Below are positions 1 through 29,800 of a stretch of DNA of 64,000 nt, one piece after another. Under the pieces are notes generated by a model, which was not told the DNA's origin, ran no database searches, and worked only from the letters and a program-made list of their open reading frames with translations. This DNA is from Montifringilla adamsi (lineage: Eukaryota > Chordata > Aves > Passeriformes > Passeridae): NCBI GenBank assembly GCA_017590115.1, contig JAGGNK010015558.1, positions 793,841 through 857,840 of the forward strand, in the 5' to 3' direction. The position numbers and the translations under genes were made by a program. Numbering within the stretch: the stretch's first letter is position 1; every line of letters starts with the position of its first letter.

Positions 1-2574
1 ACAGGAAACACTGCTGAGAGATGTCCTACCACTTTGAAGTGATTGCTATAGCCACAGAATAACTGCAAGAACTGAGCTACATAAATGGATGACCTTCATT
101 CTGTAAAAGTTACTGGTGTGCAGCCCAATTCCACCATTTTGGTTAGCAAGGTGGACTTTTGAGATTTCTAATGTCCAAAACTGCCTGCCTTTTTTTTTTT
201 TTTTTTTTTTTAATTCCTACTTAACACAGGAATGTGTCTGAAGGAATCTGTACAATTCTGTTGTAGGAGTCAAGCTCAGCTACATTTACCATGTTTTTTT
301 TACTGTAGCAATTGTCTTCAGCTTTTCAGAAAGGATTAGTCTGCAACTAAATGACACATAACTTTTACCTTGGGGAATGGAAAACACATATCTGGTAGAA
401 CTATGGGGTTAAAGCTCATGATCGGAATAACTCATGACTGCACTTTTCAATTTTTCCACAAAAATGCAAAATAGTACTTTAGTACTCATTCAATGAGTAT
501 ATATAACCTATAAAACCATGTAAGTCTTTACAAGCCTAGATAAGAGTACATTTCCAGTCTAACACAGTTTACAATATAGGCAAACATCAACAATAAAGAA
601 AGATCAAAATCTATTCCTCTCAAAAGCACATCAAACTTACAGAACAGGCTAAGAATAAAGTATGGTGGATTTTCAACTTAAAGATTTTGAGTTGATACTG
701 GAGCTCTCTTTTTTTTTTTTTTTTTTTTTTTTAAGAGCATGAAGCACACTGATGTCTTCCTGACTGTGCACAATGCTGGAAACAATTACAGTCCTAGCTC
801 TGCAGTTTCATCATTCTGCTGTGTTCAGTGGAAATCCCTCTGAAATCACCTGGTCCCCGAAGAGAACAACTACTGCCTGTGTCCAACACTCTTCAATTCT
901 TTGCGTCCTGCTTATCCTCTACCGTGAGCTTAGAACCAGTCCTAAGATGCAACATAAAACTTGGTTACATCACAATACTTCAAACCTGAGTGTCTGAAAA
1001 TGCCAAGGCAGACTTAGATTGTTTGTGGTAACCAAAGACTCGACAGCAAGGCTTCCTCAGAAAATGAGAATAGCATGTTTATGTCTGAGTACTCCACCCA
1101 GTAATTGTTAAATCCCAGAGACCAAGATACCAAGTTTTTACAATTTTGTGCAGTATACTAGTGGGTGTGATGGGTAAAAGAAAGAAACTATATTCATGGA
1201 CTTACACAAGGAAAGACTACCTGATCTCTTTATTCAGCATCAGAAAACCTACCCAGAGAAGATAAAAAAGCAAACTTCATTTAATTCTTATTTTGTGCAC
1301 AGAATAAGTATTTTAAAGTGTGATTATAACAAATTCTTAGGTGAATATTTATTAGATGACTAATTAATAGGTGCACTTCATTGGTATAAAACAGACTTGC
1401 TCTACAGCAGATAACAGCCACTGAAAATAACTGAGAGAAAAAATTCTCAGTGTGTCTGAGGATTACCTTAGCAGCGGCCAGGCTGGTTAACACTTTCCAG
1501 TAAACAGAAGATTTAGTTCAGTATCTTACAGGCCCCCTTCACTGCAGCTAATTATCCTTAACCCTTCCTTCCCTGAGAGCTTACTGATCAAGATATGTCA
1601 AAGCAAACTATGAAATAACCCATAATTTCTAAGTATGTCTAAAAAGATGAACAGAGGTAGACAGCAGGAACAGTTGAATCAACACAGTTGAGGAGACAAT
1701 CACACCAGGCAAAGGAAAGATATATAGGGTATATTTAACAGGCAGCTGGAAACCCCTGCCACTACTTGAAGAGTAGTGTTACAATTGCCTTTGAGAGCAC
1801 CAGAAAAGACAGCACTGTCATTTCCATTTTCATCTTCTGACATGCAGGAGCAGGAGGGTAGGCTTGCAGGTGTCATGTCTTGCTGTGCCTCTTTGAAATC
1901 ACCAAATAAATAATTCCTTTTACTCATAGCATTACAAGATTAAATAACATTCTGCTATGGATAGCCTGCATCAAACACTTTCGACTAAGCCTTTCCACTC
2001 CACTTGCATGGTTGGGGCAGCAAATGGCAAAACTAGCATGTTTTGTGATCCATCCCCTTGAGGCTGGCTGACCAGCTCCTCAGTTATTCTGCAGTAGCAG
2101 ACTGCAAGTGTCAGCTCACTGCTGTGGGTTTAACTGGTGCCTCAGCCAAAGCAACAAGGATGGCACTTCAGTTCAATTAGAAGTGGCGTGAAGCCTGAAT
2201 TCCTCCCGACTGTGACTTCAAGTCTTGAAATGCTTGATTTGCCTTCTTCACAAACACTTCAGAACAACTTCCCCAAGTTTGCACTGAGATTGGTCAAAAC
2301 ACTGGGTTTGTTTGTTTAAAAGCTAAAACACTTCACAGTAACTCAATCTCTTGCTTGTTCACCATATATCTTGTAATACATTCTGTAGAAAGCCTGTGAA
2401 AAAGTAGTTTCTGCTGAGACTGAAATTGTTTTGTAGCAGTACAAGAGATGCAGAATCTTTGCTTTGTAAAAGTGTGGCCTGCATCACACCCTTTTCATAT
2501 AGAAATTAAGCTAACCCTGCCACACTCTCTTATTCTGCAGAGCAGTGCCATGTGCAGGACATCATGGTGCTGGC
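1..2574. other. Upstream intergenic sequence, nothing recognised
   Basis: AT-rich, with T-runs at 190-211 and 709-732. Short frames on both strands have no recognisable product. In human the next gene out is ENC1, but no ENC1 sequence is seen here. Confidence 0.6.
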
Positions 2575-3005
2575 TGATGGAAAGTCATGGAATATGCTGA
2601 GCTGGAAGGGACCCATCAGGATCATTGAAGTCCAACTCATAGCTCTGAACAGGATAGTCCCATGAATCACACCATGTGCCTGAAAGCATTGCTCAAATGC
2701 CTCTTGAACTCTGTCAGGCTGGTGCTGTGACCACTTCCCTGGGGAGCCTATTCCAGTGCCCAGCCACCCCTGTGTGAAGAACCTTTTCCTGATAATAACG
2801 TGAACGTCTTGTAACTCAGCTGCATACTGTTACCTCAAATCCTGTCACCTGCCCCCCTGTTTCCCCTCACGAGGGTGCTGAAAACCACAATGAGGTCTCC
2901 CCTCAGTCTCCCACAGATTGAACTGACCAAGTGACCTCAGCCGGTCTTCATACATCTTCTCACCGGACCCTTCACCATCCTCGTGGCTCTCCTTTGAACG
3001 CTAAT
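2575..3005 (-). mobile_element. CR1 LINE 3' fragment, antisense
   Basis: Read on the minus strand this is the typical avian CR1 3' end, with the tail sequence gtcccttccagctcagcata near 2600. It carries the stock segments of the CR1 reverse-transcriptase end and 3' UTR (gggaagtggtcacagcacca near 2730). 5'-truncated. It stops about 60-90 bp before the HEXB CpG island. Confidence 0.85.
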
Positions 3006-3243
3006 AGTTAATGGTTTTTTTATGTGAGAAAACCCCTCAGAGGAGCATGAACTATGTACTTGCTCCAGCAAAGTACCCCTTGGGCCCCTTCCGCGGCCGC
3101 ACTCCCGCCTGGAGGCCGCCGGGCGGGCGGTGCCGCGGGCGGGCACTGGGGCTCCCGAGCCCGCCCCGACCGTCCCGTGGCGCCAGAGGCGGAGTCTGGC
3201 TGCCCTGCCAGTGGAACAGGCGGGCTGAGGCAGCTGCCCCAGT

Positions 3244-19705
<16,462 letters not shown>

Positions 19706-19807
19706 CTGCTGCAAAGACTTCTTGTCAACAGCCTGAAGTGCCTCGGGGATATGAATACGTACGTGTGGTTTCGTATCTGAATCAAGACTTGAAATTTTCA
19801 CTTCTAA

Positions 19808-19948
19808 AATAAAATTATTTGACAGCCTTGTTGGAGTAAAAACTATCATTTTTAATCTTTCAAAAGCAGAGATTCTTCACTGTGAAATCGTGAAACTTGA
19901 TACCATAGAGTTACTAATTCCATACACTCTAAGGCTGAAGAAAATAAA
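19808..19948 (+). terminator. HEXB: HEXB poly(A) signals
   Basis: Canonical AATAAA at 19808-19813 and again at 19943-19948, 105 and 240 bp after the stop codon. Either could end a short 3' UTR. Which is used cannot be told from sequence. Confidence 0.6.
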
Positions 19949-20413
19949 GCTAAGACATTATTTAAACTCAGAACAACTTATCTTTTTTATTTCAAAGTAT
20001 CACTTGCCCCTTTTCTAGGTAACCAGATAATTGCAACCCATAGCAAATCAGAACCATTACAGCTTAATTCACTAATTCCAAAAGGTAAACATTCAAACAA
20101 ATCCGTTCTCAACATACCACAGGGTAGGTAGGAATTACGTCCTGGAAAAACTGCCTTTCTTGTATTTTGTTTGCACAGATCTTACTTGATTTGCAGAAGT
20201 ATCCATTTCACTTACTTGCTAAACTCAGGTAGAAATTACACCCAGTCCTGAACTCTAGTTCATAACTGGTTTCTACCAGTAGAAGCAATACCTGTAAGTT
20301 GTACAATGTAAAGTGCTTATTAACCATATCCTTTTGTACAGCTGAAAATAAATCAAGATACAGAGTGCCAAAACTGTAAAGTTATTTCAGTGATAAATAA
20401 AACTTCCACAAAC

Positions 20414-20419
20414 TTTATT
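20414..20419 (-). terminator. GFM2: GFM2 poly(A) signal
   Basis: AATAAA on the minus strand, 330 bp after the GFM2 stop. Another minus-strand AATAAA lies at 19986-19991, so tail-to-tail overlap with the HEXB 3' end is possible. Confidence 0.55.
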
Positions 20420-20748
20420 TACTAGATTAGGAAAACAGTCCCAGTGGCACATTAAGGTGGACTTAGTGCTCATTTCTGTGAAGACAGTTTGCATCACTTC
20501 TCATTACAAATGTCCTCAAGATAAGAATTTGCAAAGCACAATTTGTTGTTGCATCCCTGCTTTGCAATGAAGTTATGCCAGCAGAGCAGAGTCTCTTGAA
20601 CCTTCCTCCCTGGCCAGTTAAAAGCAGTCTGTTCATAAGCTGTTAACTCATTATTTGCCATCACCAGGTGGTCCCAGACGAACACACTGGTGTACATACG
20701 AAAATATTTAACAGGAGGATAGAAAACACTGTTCCTAGAGAGTAAAGA

Positions 20749-20877
20749 TCACACCAACCCCATCCTCCTCTGAAGAAGTGCACTTTGCTCTTGACTGCTC
20801 AGGGCTTGATAACTGGCAAGCTCCAATGTGAAGGTTGCTGAGCCCGATGTTAGAGAACGCAGAACTGTTGAGTAGCC
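20749..20877 (-). CDS. GFM2: GFM2 exon 21 (C-terminal, stop)
   Basis: Encodes [20 protein letters not shown] and a tail ending QRRMGLV. Stop TGA at 20751-20749. Acceptor ttttgtccag. Confidence 0.96.
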   Translation of the reverse strand, partial: GYSTVLRSLTSGSATFTLELASYQALSSQEQSALLQRRMGLV

Positions 20878-23800
20878 CTGGACAAAATGGAGAATACACA
20901 TCATTCAAGTTAGGATAAGGGGAAGGTAAGTTAGCATAGGAAGCTGTTTAGACCACAGAGACAGAAAAAAAGAGTGTCAGAAGTATACTGCAGTGTACTA
21001 GTAAGTTAACTTTCCATTATTACTGTATCAGAATTGCAACACATGCATGAGTCAATATTTTTTTAAAAACTGTTCTCCACAAAACCTATTTTAGTAGAAT
21101 TTACTAGTTCTCTACCTTACAGCTGAATACATGCTTGTTTAGCAATCTTGGCATGAAAAAGCTGCTCAATTTGTGGACACTCCTGACCTTCAATAATTGA
21201 AATACAATTTTAAAAATCCAATCTAAATTTAATTATCCATAACTAAGAAAAAGGAAACTGGAGCCAAATATCTTAAAGCATATAAAAAAGATCCCTTTTA
21301 TCATTGGTAAGGTAATCACATACCATCATTTCTGCTAGTGGAACAGCAGCGACCACAACTCTGTTATCTTGACGAGACTGGATTTCCTGAATATTACCTC
21401 TCCGCTGTGCAAGATCAGCAAGTGCTGCACTGAGATGATCTTCACTTACTGTGATTTCTAGGTTCATCAGGGGCTCCAGTATTTGTATACCAGCTTTTTT
21501 CAAAGCCTACATGGAAAGGAAGGAAGTTACAATGATGTACTCCCCTATGGGCTTTTTAAAATAAAATTGACATAAGTACTTGTATCACTGAAGCTGACTC
21601 AAACTCTGTACTTGCAAATACTGTAAATTCCCCAGCAAGGGCATTATGAGGGCATGCAAAGAGGAACAATGATGAGATATTGATGCACATGTATTTTCCC
21701 AGCAGAAGATCATGCTACTGTGTTTACAGCAGGTTTCACTGTACCTTTTGCAAGCAACGGGAGACACAGGCTGATACCATTGCGTGCGAGGTGTCTGGGT
21801 GCACTGTCAGCGATTGCACTGTCACATCTATATCTTGAACTGGGAATCCAAGCAGAGGTCCTGGGTAGGGCCATGAAGAAGAGATAAAAGAAAAAAAAAA
21901 AACAAAAACACAAGCTCATTTGTTTCCAGAATATTAAGACACATGCAAAAATTTTTCAGAATTAGCTTGAAGTCTCTCATTTTCCTCTTTGCTCTTTCCT
22001 TTCCTCTCCCCAGAGGTGTGGCTACTGGTAATGTTCCTCACTTAAAGGTTTTGTCATTACCTAACTTTACCAAAAGAGACAAAGGAATGCAGACTCCTAC
22101 TTTCTTAGTGTCTTTATAAAAAACACAAACAATTTTCAGAACAAGAAGCTCCTGAATATACTCATCCAGACAAACATTACCAAAAAGTTATTTTAAATAC
22201 ATTATATTATCTAAAATGAGTTGCTTGAACAAGACATGATTTGGAAAAAGTAGGGAAAATTTTTGTTTAACCACAAGACAGAATATTTTCTGTATTTTCC
22301 TTTTGAACACAATATAATCACAGCAATGCCTGATACTAACACATAACCAAAACTCCAGGGGTAATTCAGTTCCATAAAGGATAGTATCCTAGGCAGATTA
22401 CCTCCAACCCAGAACTGTCAACTAGACCAAACTGTATTAGACTAGATATGAGGCCTGAACCACATCTAAGAAAAGAAACATAACTTTCTTTTTAATGGAG
22501 AACATGGCCAGGTATTTTTATTTTTTTTTTTAAAGCACATAATGGCATCAATTTTAGGCTGGAGACAGCACAGTTCTAAAGTTTCTTCAAGAAGCATAAA
22601 GAAAGCACATGGTTAAGACATTCCACAGCCAAAGATGGGAGATGCTTTCAAATTCCACAGAACAAATTTGAAAAATCACTTCATGCTGGTTCTTAAATTC
22701 ACCTTTGTTAATCCACAACCTACTGATTTTATTGTAAGGCAGGTTTTTGCCCACAAGTTTCTTAAGACTTCTATTTTTAATTAAAAGTCAAGGACACTTT
22801 TAATGTATTCAGGGTCACTTTAGTCCTTTAGAAAACACAGACTTTCCAATTAGGTAAAGCTTTTACTGAAAACCCATGGATTTAGCATATTTGAAAATCA
22901 AAAAAAAAATGCATTAGTAACAGTAATAGAAGTGTAATACATGCTGGCCTATGAAACCACTTCTGTTATATCACTATGGTTTACATGATGTCATGAAGTA
23001 AATGCCTTATCTCTTATACCACATTAAAAAATAAACCAAAAGACCTATAAGCTCATTGTTGAGTAACTGAGAAGACAACAACCTTAAAAGCAAACCAAAG
23101 ACATGCTGACTTCTTTTCCAGGCATGGAGAAAAAGATGCTTGGCAATTTTGTAATAGAAATTTTTGTAGTTTTTGTAATTTTCCTTTGTACCTTACATAT
23201 ACATTAGTCGTACGTATATGTACTATCTTTTTTTCAAGCTACCAAGCAGTTTTTCTTTCCAGAAAATTGCTCCTTACAAAAATATTAGACCAGTACAGCT
23301 GACATAACATTTCCTTTACCTTGAATGCATGAATTTGTGATTCCATTTTCTATAGCTCCTTGGAGTTCTTTGGGCAGTACTTCACTGACATTCTCAGCAT
23401 AGTTGATGATGGGTTTTGTTGTTGCTCCTTCTCCTGATGTGGGCCTCACCTCTATCTCTGCAGTTACACAGTGTCGTTTATCACCTACTGTTTTGTCTAA
23501 TATATCTGCAGGGGGAGGGAAAAAATAGTACCTAAAATTAATCTGAAAGCTAGTCATGTATCGTTTAAAGTAAATCAAGTGACAAAACCAGAAAAAAGAT
23601 GTTCCTTGCATTCACTCATTTTACCTGTAGCTTGGGCAGCATTTAAGATGGTTTCTCGGTATGCTATTTGAAGAGGTCCCAAATAAGTCTCAATTCCATA
23701 TTCACGTTTGATTCGGTCATGAATAATTTCTATGTGTAGTTCTCCCATGCCACAGAGGATAGTCTGTTGAGAAGATAATTAAGAGAAAAGTAGAAAAACA

Positions 23801-26800
23801 TGCAAAATTTAGGTTTTAATACAAAATCTTTAAGCAATGACTTGCATGCTTCAAATTGTCTCTTAAAAATGCTTCTAATTCTAATGGCCGCAATACTTCA
23901 AATTCTAAGGACGCTAGACATTGCTCTAAGTCATCTAACAAACACCATTTAAGTGAGAGTGTTGTTACCAGTACTGTGCTCATAATAAAAAAGATAATCT
24001 TACCTAACCTTAAAGACTACATTATTCAAACCTTTTTAAATACAGAATTGTCAAAAACATGCAGAGCATGGTGTGACTTCCTCTGTTCTGTAAAGCACAA
24101 GTACCCAAGACTCCATTTTAGTTTTCTACACATATCATAGGAACATTCAGAGAGTCCTTTTTAATCAAGAAAATCTCAATATGCAAATGAACTAACTAAA
24201 GTGTGGTCCTAATTCTAAAATAATAGTCCTTTTTAATCAAGTAAAAACTCAATATGCAAATGAACTAACTAAAGTGTGGTCTTAATGTTCTAAAATAATG
24301 TTCTAAGATGAGCAACAGAAGGTTCATCTTACTTGTCCTGTGTCAGGATCTGGCTTCACTTTTAAACTTGGATCTTCACGCTGAAGGCAGCTCAATGCAT
24401 TATCCAAGTCTGTACAGAAATATCAAACATTTTATCTGAAGCAAATTCAGTAATTTGAAGATCAGAGTAAATGACTAAATATCACTTTCTTCAATACAAG
24501 CAAAAGAATCCTAGAGGAGCATAGATTTTGGCAAAAAAAGTCAGGTCAAATTACAAGTAACCTGCAACTTCTGATTTTATCCTGCAATTAACTGTGCGAC
24601 AGAGTGCTTGAATTTAATTATTATACATACTATTTTCAGAGTGATATTTTGTGTTTCTATGAAGACAGACTGGAACCTACAAATTATTCATGAAGCCAGT
24701 AAACAACTGATAAGAAAAATGTCAACTTTTACATGGTTTACTTAATTACTTCAAGATGAGTTTGACATGAAATGGTCCAAACGAAAATGTACATCTTTTT
24801 TTTTTTACAGGGTTTTGGAGTTTTTTTCTGATTCCCCATTATCTTAACTGCTGAGGAAAGCAGCAGAATGATGAACCAAGAGCCAAGACTGCATTCATCA
24901 TACCTTATAGTCTTTGGGGGAAAAAAAAACAAAAGCAAACAAACAAAAGCAAACTAAAACATCCAAACACCACAAAATCAATATCACCTTATAAGCCAGT
25001 GGCTCAGCCTGCAGACTTACTGCTCCAAATCTGTTTTCTACCTTACTCTATTCTGTCACAGTACACTGGTACTTATCCTCCTCCTCTTCACCCCCAAACA
25101 AGCTCAGCTTTGTTAGAACAAAGATGCAGAATTTAAAGGGCATTTCCAAAAAGAGTCATATTACCAAGCTGTCTGGTACAGGTACTGTTGGGAAAGACAG
25201 TAAGATTACAGGACTGTAATGATGCAAGGATGAACCCTAACTAGACACAGAGAATTCTTGGTATATAAAGACTTCATAGAGTAAAACTGAGTGCCAGCTG
25301 AAAAAAAACCCACATTTCAAGGTTATTTGTACTTGGGACACTATGTACAGCCCACCACTGTAACGGCAGCAAAACTCAGAGTAAGTACCTCCACCCTTCT
25401 ATTTCTAACTGAAGAACTAACACTTTTCTAGACACAAAAACTAGAAAAGTAGTAGTACCGCTACTGCTTGACACAGTTAATAGCAAAGAATATGGACAAT
25501 CATGATCTGAAGTATACCCTCAATATAAAAAAACACCAGAAATAACTAACTAGATCACTGTCTGTTAAGTTTGTTCAACTCACTCATCCAATTAGGTGGC
25601 TGCATTGTACCTTGTTGTCTGGCCATTGAAGGTGGTTCAATGGTACAGAAGAAAACAGGCTCAGGGATCTCAACACCTGCCAGCAGAAGATTGTCTACAC
25701 CACTCACAGACCTCTTCTTTTCCCCAGCATCCCTTCCAGCTCGGCGTGCTGCAGCAACAGCTGAAGCCTTTGATGACACTATGGTATCTCCAGTGGCACT
25801 CTACAGATCAACACAGGAAGTGATGTCAAAAAAAACCAACCCCAAACTCAAAGTGTATGCCAAAGCTGGTTACATTTTAGAAAATCTGTGTAAATTGTAT
25901 TCATGCAGCCTATTCAGACAGTAAGAAATTATTAAACTAATAGAAGCAAGCACAAAACACATTTATTAGAACTTGAAACTGTTGCTTTTGGGTAACTGAT
26001 TCGGACCACCATTCCCCTTCCCCACAGGTCTCTTCATGACATTACAGTGTATTTCAAGAGTTATGGTATTAATATGAGCCCAACCCTAACAAAATACTTC
26101 AGCTTTCAGTCCTGTCCAATCAGCACGCCAGTTTCCAGGTCAATTACTGATATTTGTAGACCGTGGTATTTAATTTTAGGAGGAAGTACATCTAAATGTA
26201 CTTCAAATAAAGAAAGTTTACATATGTCAACATAATCAAGAACATCAGAGATACAGTATCATAGAAATAGAAAGCACACTAGTGAAACAAGCTCCTTTAC
26301 AGTATCCACATTTTTCATTACCTGTTTTAACCCAACAGTCAGAGCAATGTTGCCAGGCATTAGTGATGGTATTTCAATTTGCTGATCAGCAAAAGGCAGG
26401 AGCAGCCGGCTCATTCTCTCCCTGAAAATTAAATTCTCTGTTACTCAGGACTTTAACAGGCATTCCAATACTACATTGAACCACACCTTTATCTTACTCA
26501 CGTGCAACTTTTGTTAATATTATATACAGCTGACTGAGGTTTCAATGAACCTGAGTAAACACGAACAAAAACTAGTGGTCCACGACATTTATCATGAAGA
26601 ACTTTGAATGCCAGGGCACACAGGTCATCCTTGTACCACTGTCTGCAAAATAGAAAGCACAACAAAAAGCATACTTGTAGGATTTATCTACTCATACTCA
26701 CATTTACCTAAATTTTCACTCATTTAAGAGGTGATATGCTTCTTACCGCAATGTTAACGGAGGCAGATTTTCAAAAACCGTCATTTGTACTGAAAAACAG

Positions 26801-29800
26801 TAATCTAAACAGTTCCACCTCCAAGAGGACATGTTATGTAAGATGTTATGTGATTCAGACAATACTAAACAGGATTCCTAGGTCACATTTTTGTAAAATG
26901 AAAATGTCCTCAGATTAAAAAAAGACTTAACAACTCCAAAGTGCAAGTCTGACAGTTGGAGATAAATGCATCCAATTCCAGCAGAACTGACCAAAGCAGG
27001 TTCAGTACTCAAATGTATTTTTCTGTCCACACATCTCTACTACTATTTTATACCTAAAGAGGGTAAATATTTTTTAAAAATATGAATGCTTTGTTAATAT
27101 GTTTCATTTTCTCCTTTTGTGTTTTCCTGCTTATTTTTCCTTCATTTTTTCTGAATCTCTTTTTCTACCTGTACTTACAGAAACTCATATGAACGCTCAT
27201 TAGGTGCAGGCAAGTACAGAGTAATAGCATCCAGTAATGGCTGCACCCCTTTGTTCTTCAGCGCACTGCCACAGAGGACAGGGACAGCCTTCTGAGCTAG
27301 CGTGATTCTGCGGATAGCAGACTGCAACTGCAAAAGAATTAGTTTCTGTTAATACATGATCTACAATTTAGTTGCACTCCAGCTATTAGATACTGCTAAC
27401 CAATCTCCAAAAAGCTAAGAAGTATGTTTGTAAATACAACATCACTCATCCAAAATCCTTTCACTGCTTTTAGCAAGCTCCAAAACATAAACCCAAACAT
27501 TTAGATGCTAAAACAGACAGAAGGCACTGGCTTTAAGATTTCTAAACATTTCACACAAATCTGCTGCTGTTCTTGTTATAACAGTCCTTTGAATTCAGTA
27601 TGTTGTAACTCACTGCTTTCAACATGCAGTGTCTAAAGATCCAACCATTTCAAAGTAGCTGAGATGCTATTTTTGTTAGTGAGAATCAGCAGCTCAGTCA
27701 CAAACTGCACTGAGTCTACCTGAAAGTTCCATTCCACTTCCCCTAAACTCTTTTGTAGCAGTCTAAATTTAAAAAAAAAAAAAAAGAAAACCCCACCTTC
27801 CTGAATAAATGTACCCAACTTTTAAAACAATGCCCATCATGGGTAAGAATCATAGCATATCTTTATAAAATTCCTACTAACTCTGAATATATTGTTCTAA
27901 ATTCCCACTACTCTTAATTTACTGCATAAGATGATGTGATCTCATTTTATTGAAAAATCTGCAAAATAATAATTTGCATGTGTCAAAGGAAGAATAACCC
28001 AAACCCTTGCAATAAGAGCTAGTAAACACTTGTAAATGTAAAAAATACCTTGTCAGCTGGTATTAAGTCAAAATTTTCACTATTTTCTCCTAGAACCAGT
28101 TCAGCAAATTCATCATCCAGATCTGCAACCTTCAACAGAATAGTTCCTTATTATTTGGCATACAGCAGTTTCACAGAAAAGCTACATATCTTACTTACTT
28201 AGAATATATAGCTAAACAGAGCAGAAACAAAGCCTTTAAAGACACCAGCAATTATAAATTCAGATCATATAAAATTAGGGAAATTAAGGCTTCAAGAAAG
28301 GATGGGGGGAAAACCCACTTAAAAAGCTGCTGTCAAGCAAAACATCAATGGGAGAGAGAATGCTTGTACTTCTCCATGAAATGGGAAAAAACCTTCAGCC
28401 ATACAGCAACAGCCACGAAGGGTTTAACTGATGTACTTCAGTCCTGCAAACACAGGGAAGCCTGAAGTAAGCAACCTTTACAAGCCAACAGATACTGAGC
28501 TGGGAAAAACAGACAAGCATCGTGGCATTTTGGCCTTCTTCATGTAGGTTTGTAGGTCCAAGAGCATGTCTCTGTTTTCAAAATTGTACCAGAAAGCCGA
28601 GACCGCCATGCTGGTGGCTTTGCTTGTGTACCTCTGAGGAGAATCTGGTTCTGTTTTCCCTGAAGCAGGGAAAACATTTGTTTTCCATTGTTAGTTGACA
28701 TATAACTTAACTCCTTAAACATCTAACATAAATCCCTGCACTGTCACAGACTCAGGACACCCAAGCACAAGAAAGCACTTTGCCCTCTTTATTGGCCAAT
28801 TGGCCAAATTCTGAAATAAACCCTTGATAAGCAATTAGAAGTCTTATCAAGTTAATAGTTAAAACATGAGAGATAAAGAAAATAGTTCATTTAATTAAAT
28901 GAAAGTAACATGTGCAAAATGGCCAGTATTCAAAATGCTACATTTTACAGGGTTTTGATAAGGAATATTAACAGCACAGAAAGCATTTTGAAAAATATTT
29001 TACAAACACAAGGTTATCTCAATTATCACAATACTGGTCCACCCCTTCCTCCTTCAGGAAGGGCCCAGAAAACAAAGGGGAAAAAACCAACACTGTTCTT
29101 ACAAACCTTTCTATCTGACAACATATTCTTAAGAAAAAAGGCTGGCTATTAACACTGCCATTTTAAAACCTACTAAGTTTGAAAACCAGATTGTGTATGT
29201 ATTCTACTGAACTTAGAGCATTATAAAATAGGTCTCTCCAATTTCAAAGGAAATTGAGAGCTACCATCATCTGTTTATGCACTTGCACTACGTTATTCAA
29301 AGCTGTGTGGAAGGCAGCCCTTCCAACAAAAAGGATCAGTTTATTATTGGATTGAGCTGCTTCTGACACAGCATTTTGAACAGGCTGCAACATCCCACTC
29401 AGCTTTTAGCTGTCACATCAGAAGAGTATGGATACCCTGCAGGTTTCAAGTCACATCTGTCATGCTTCATGTGAATGTACCAAATATATTTTGGCATCCA
29501 AGACAGTATAAACACTGTCTGCTTTTAGCTTCCCCAGCACAAAAGAGACTGACGAATTGTAGGAACTCCATTGGAAAACCACTAATGGGGCTGCAGCATG
29601 GCTGGAGACCCAGAGAGATGGGTTTGTCTGGCTTGGAGAAGCTAAAGCAGGATGCAAATACTGTCTCTTACTATTTGAACTAGTGGTAGTGGCTCTGCTT
29701 CAGGGAAAACAGAACCAGATTCTCTTCAGAGCAACACAAGGAAAGCACCAGCATGGCGGTCTCAGCTTGCACCACAGTAAAATCCCACTGGACATAAGGA

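Noticed and set aside
773..997. 74-codon + frame upstream of HEXB
   Set aside because: No recognisable domain, no supporting splice or promoter context, and a length expected by chance in this composition.
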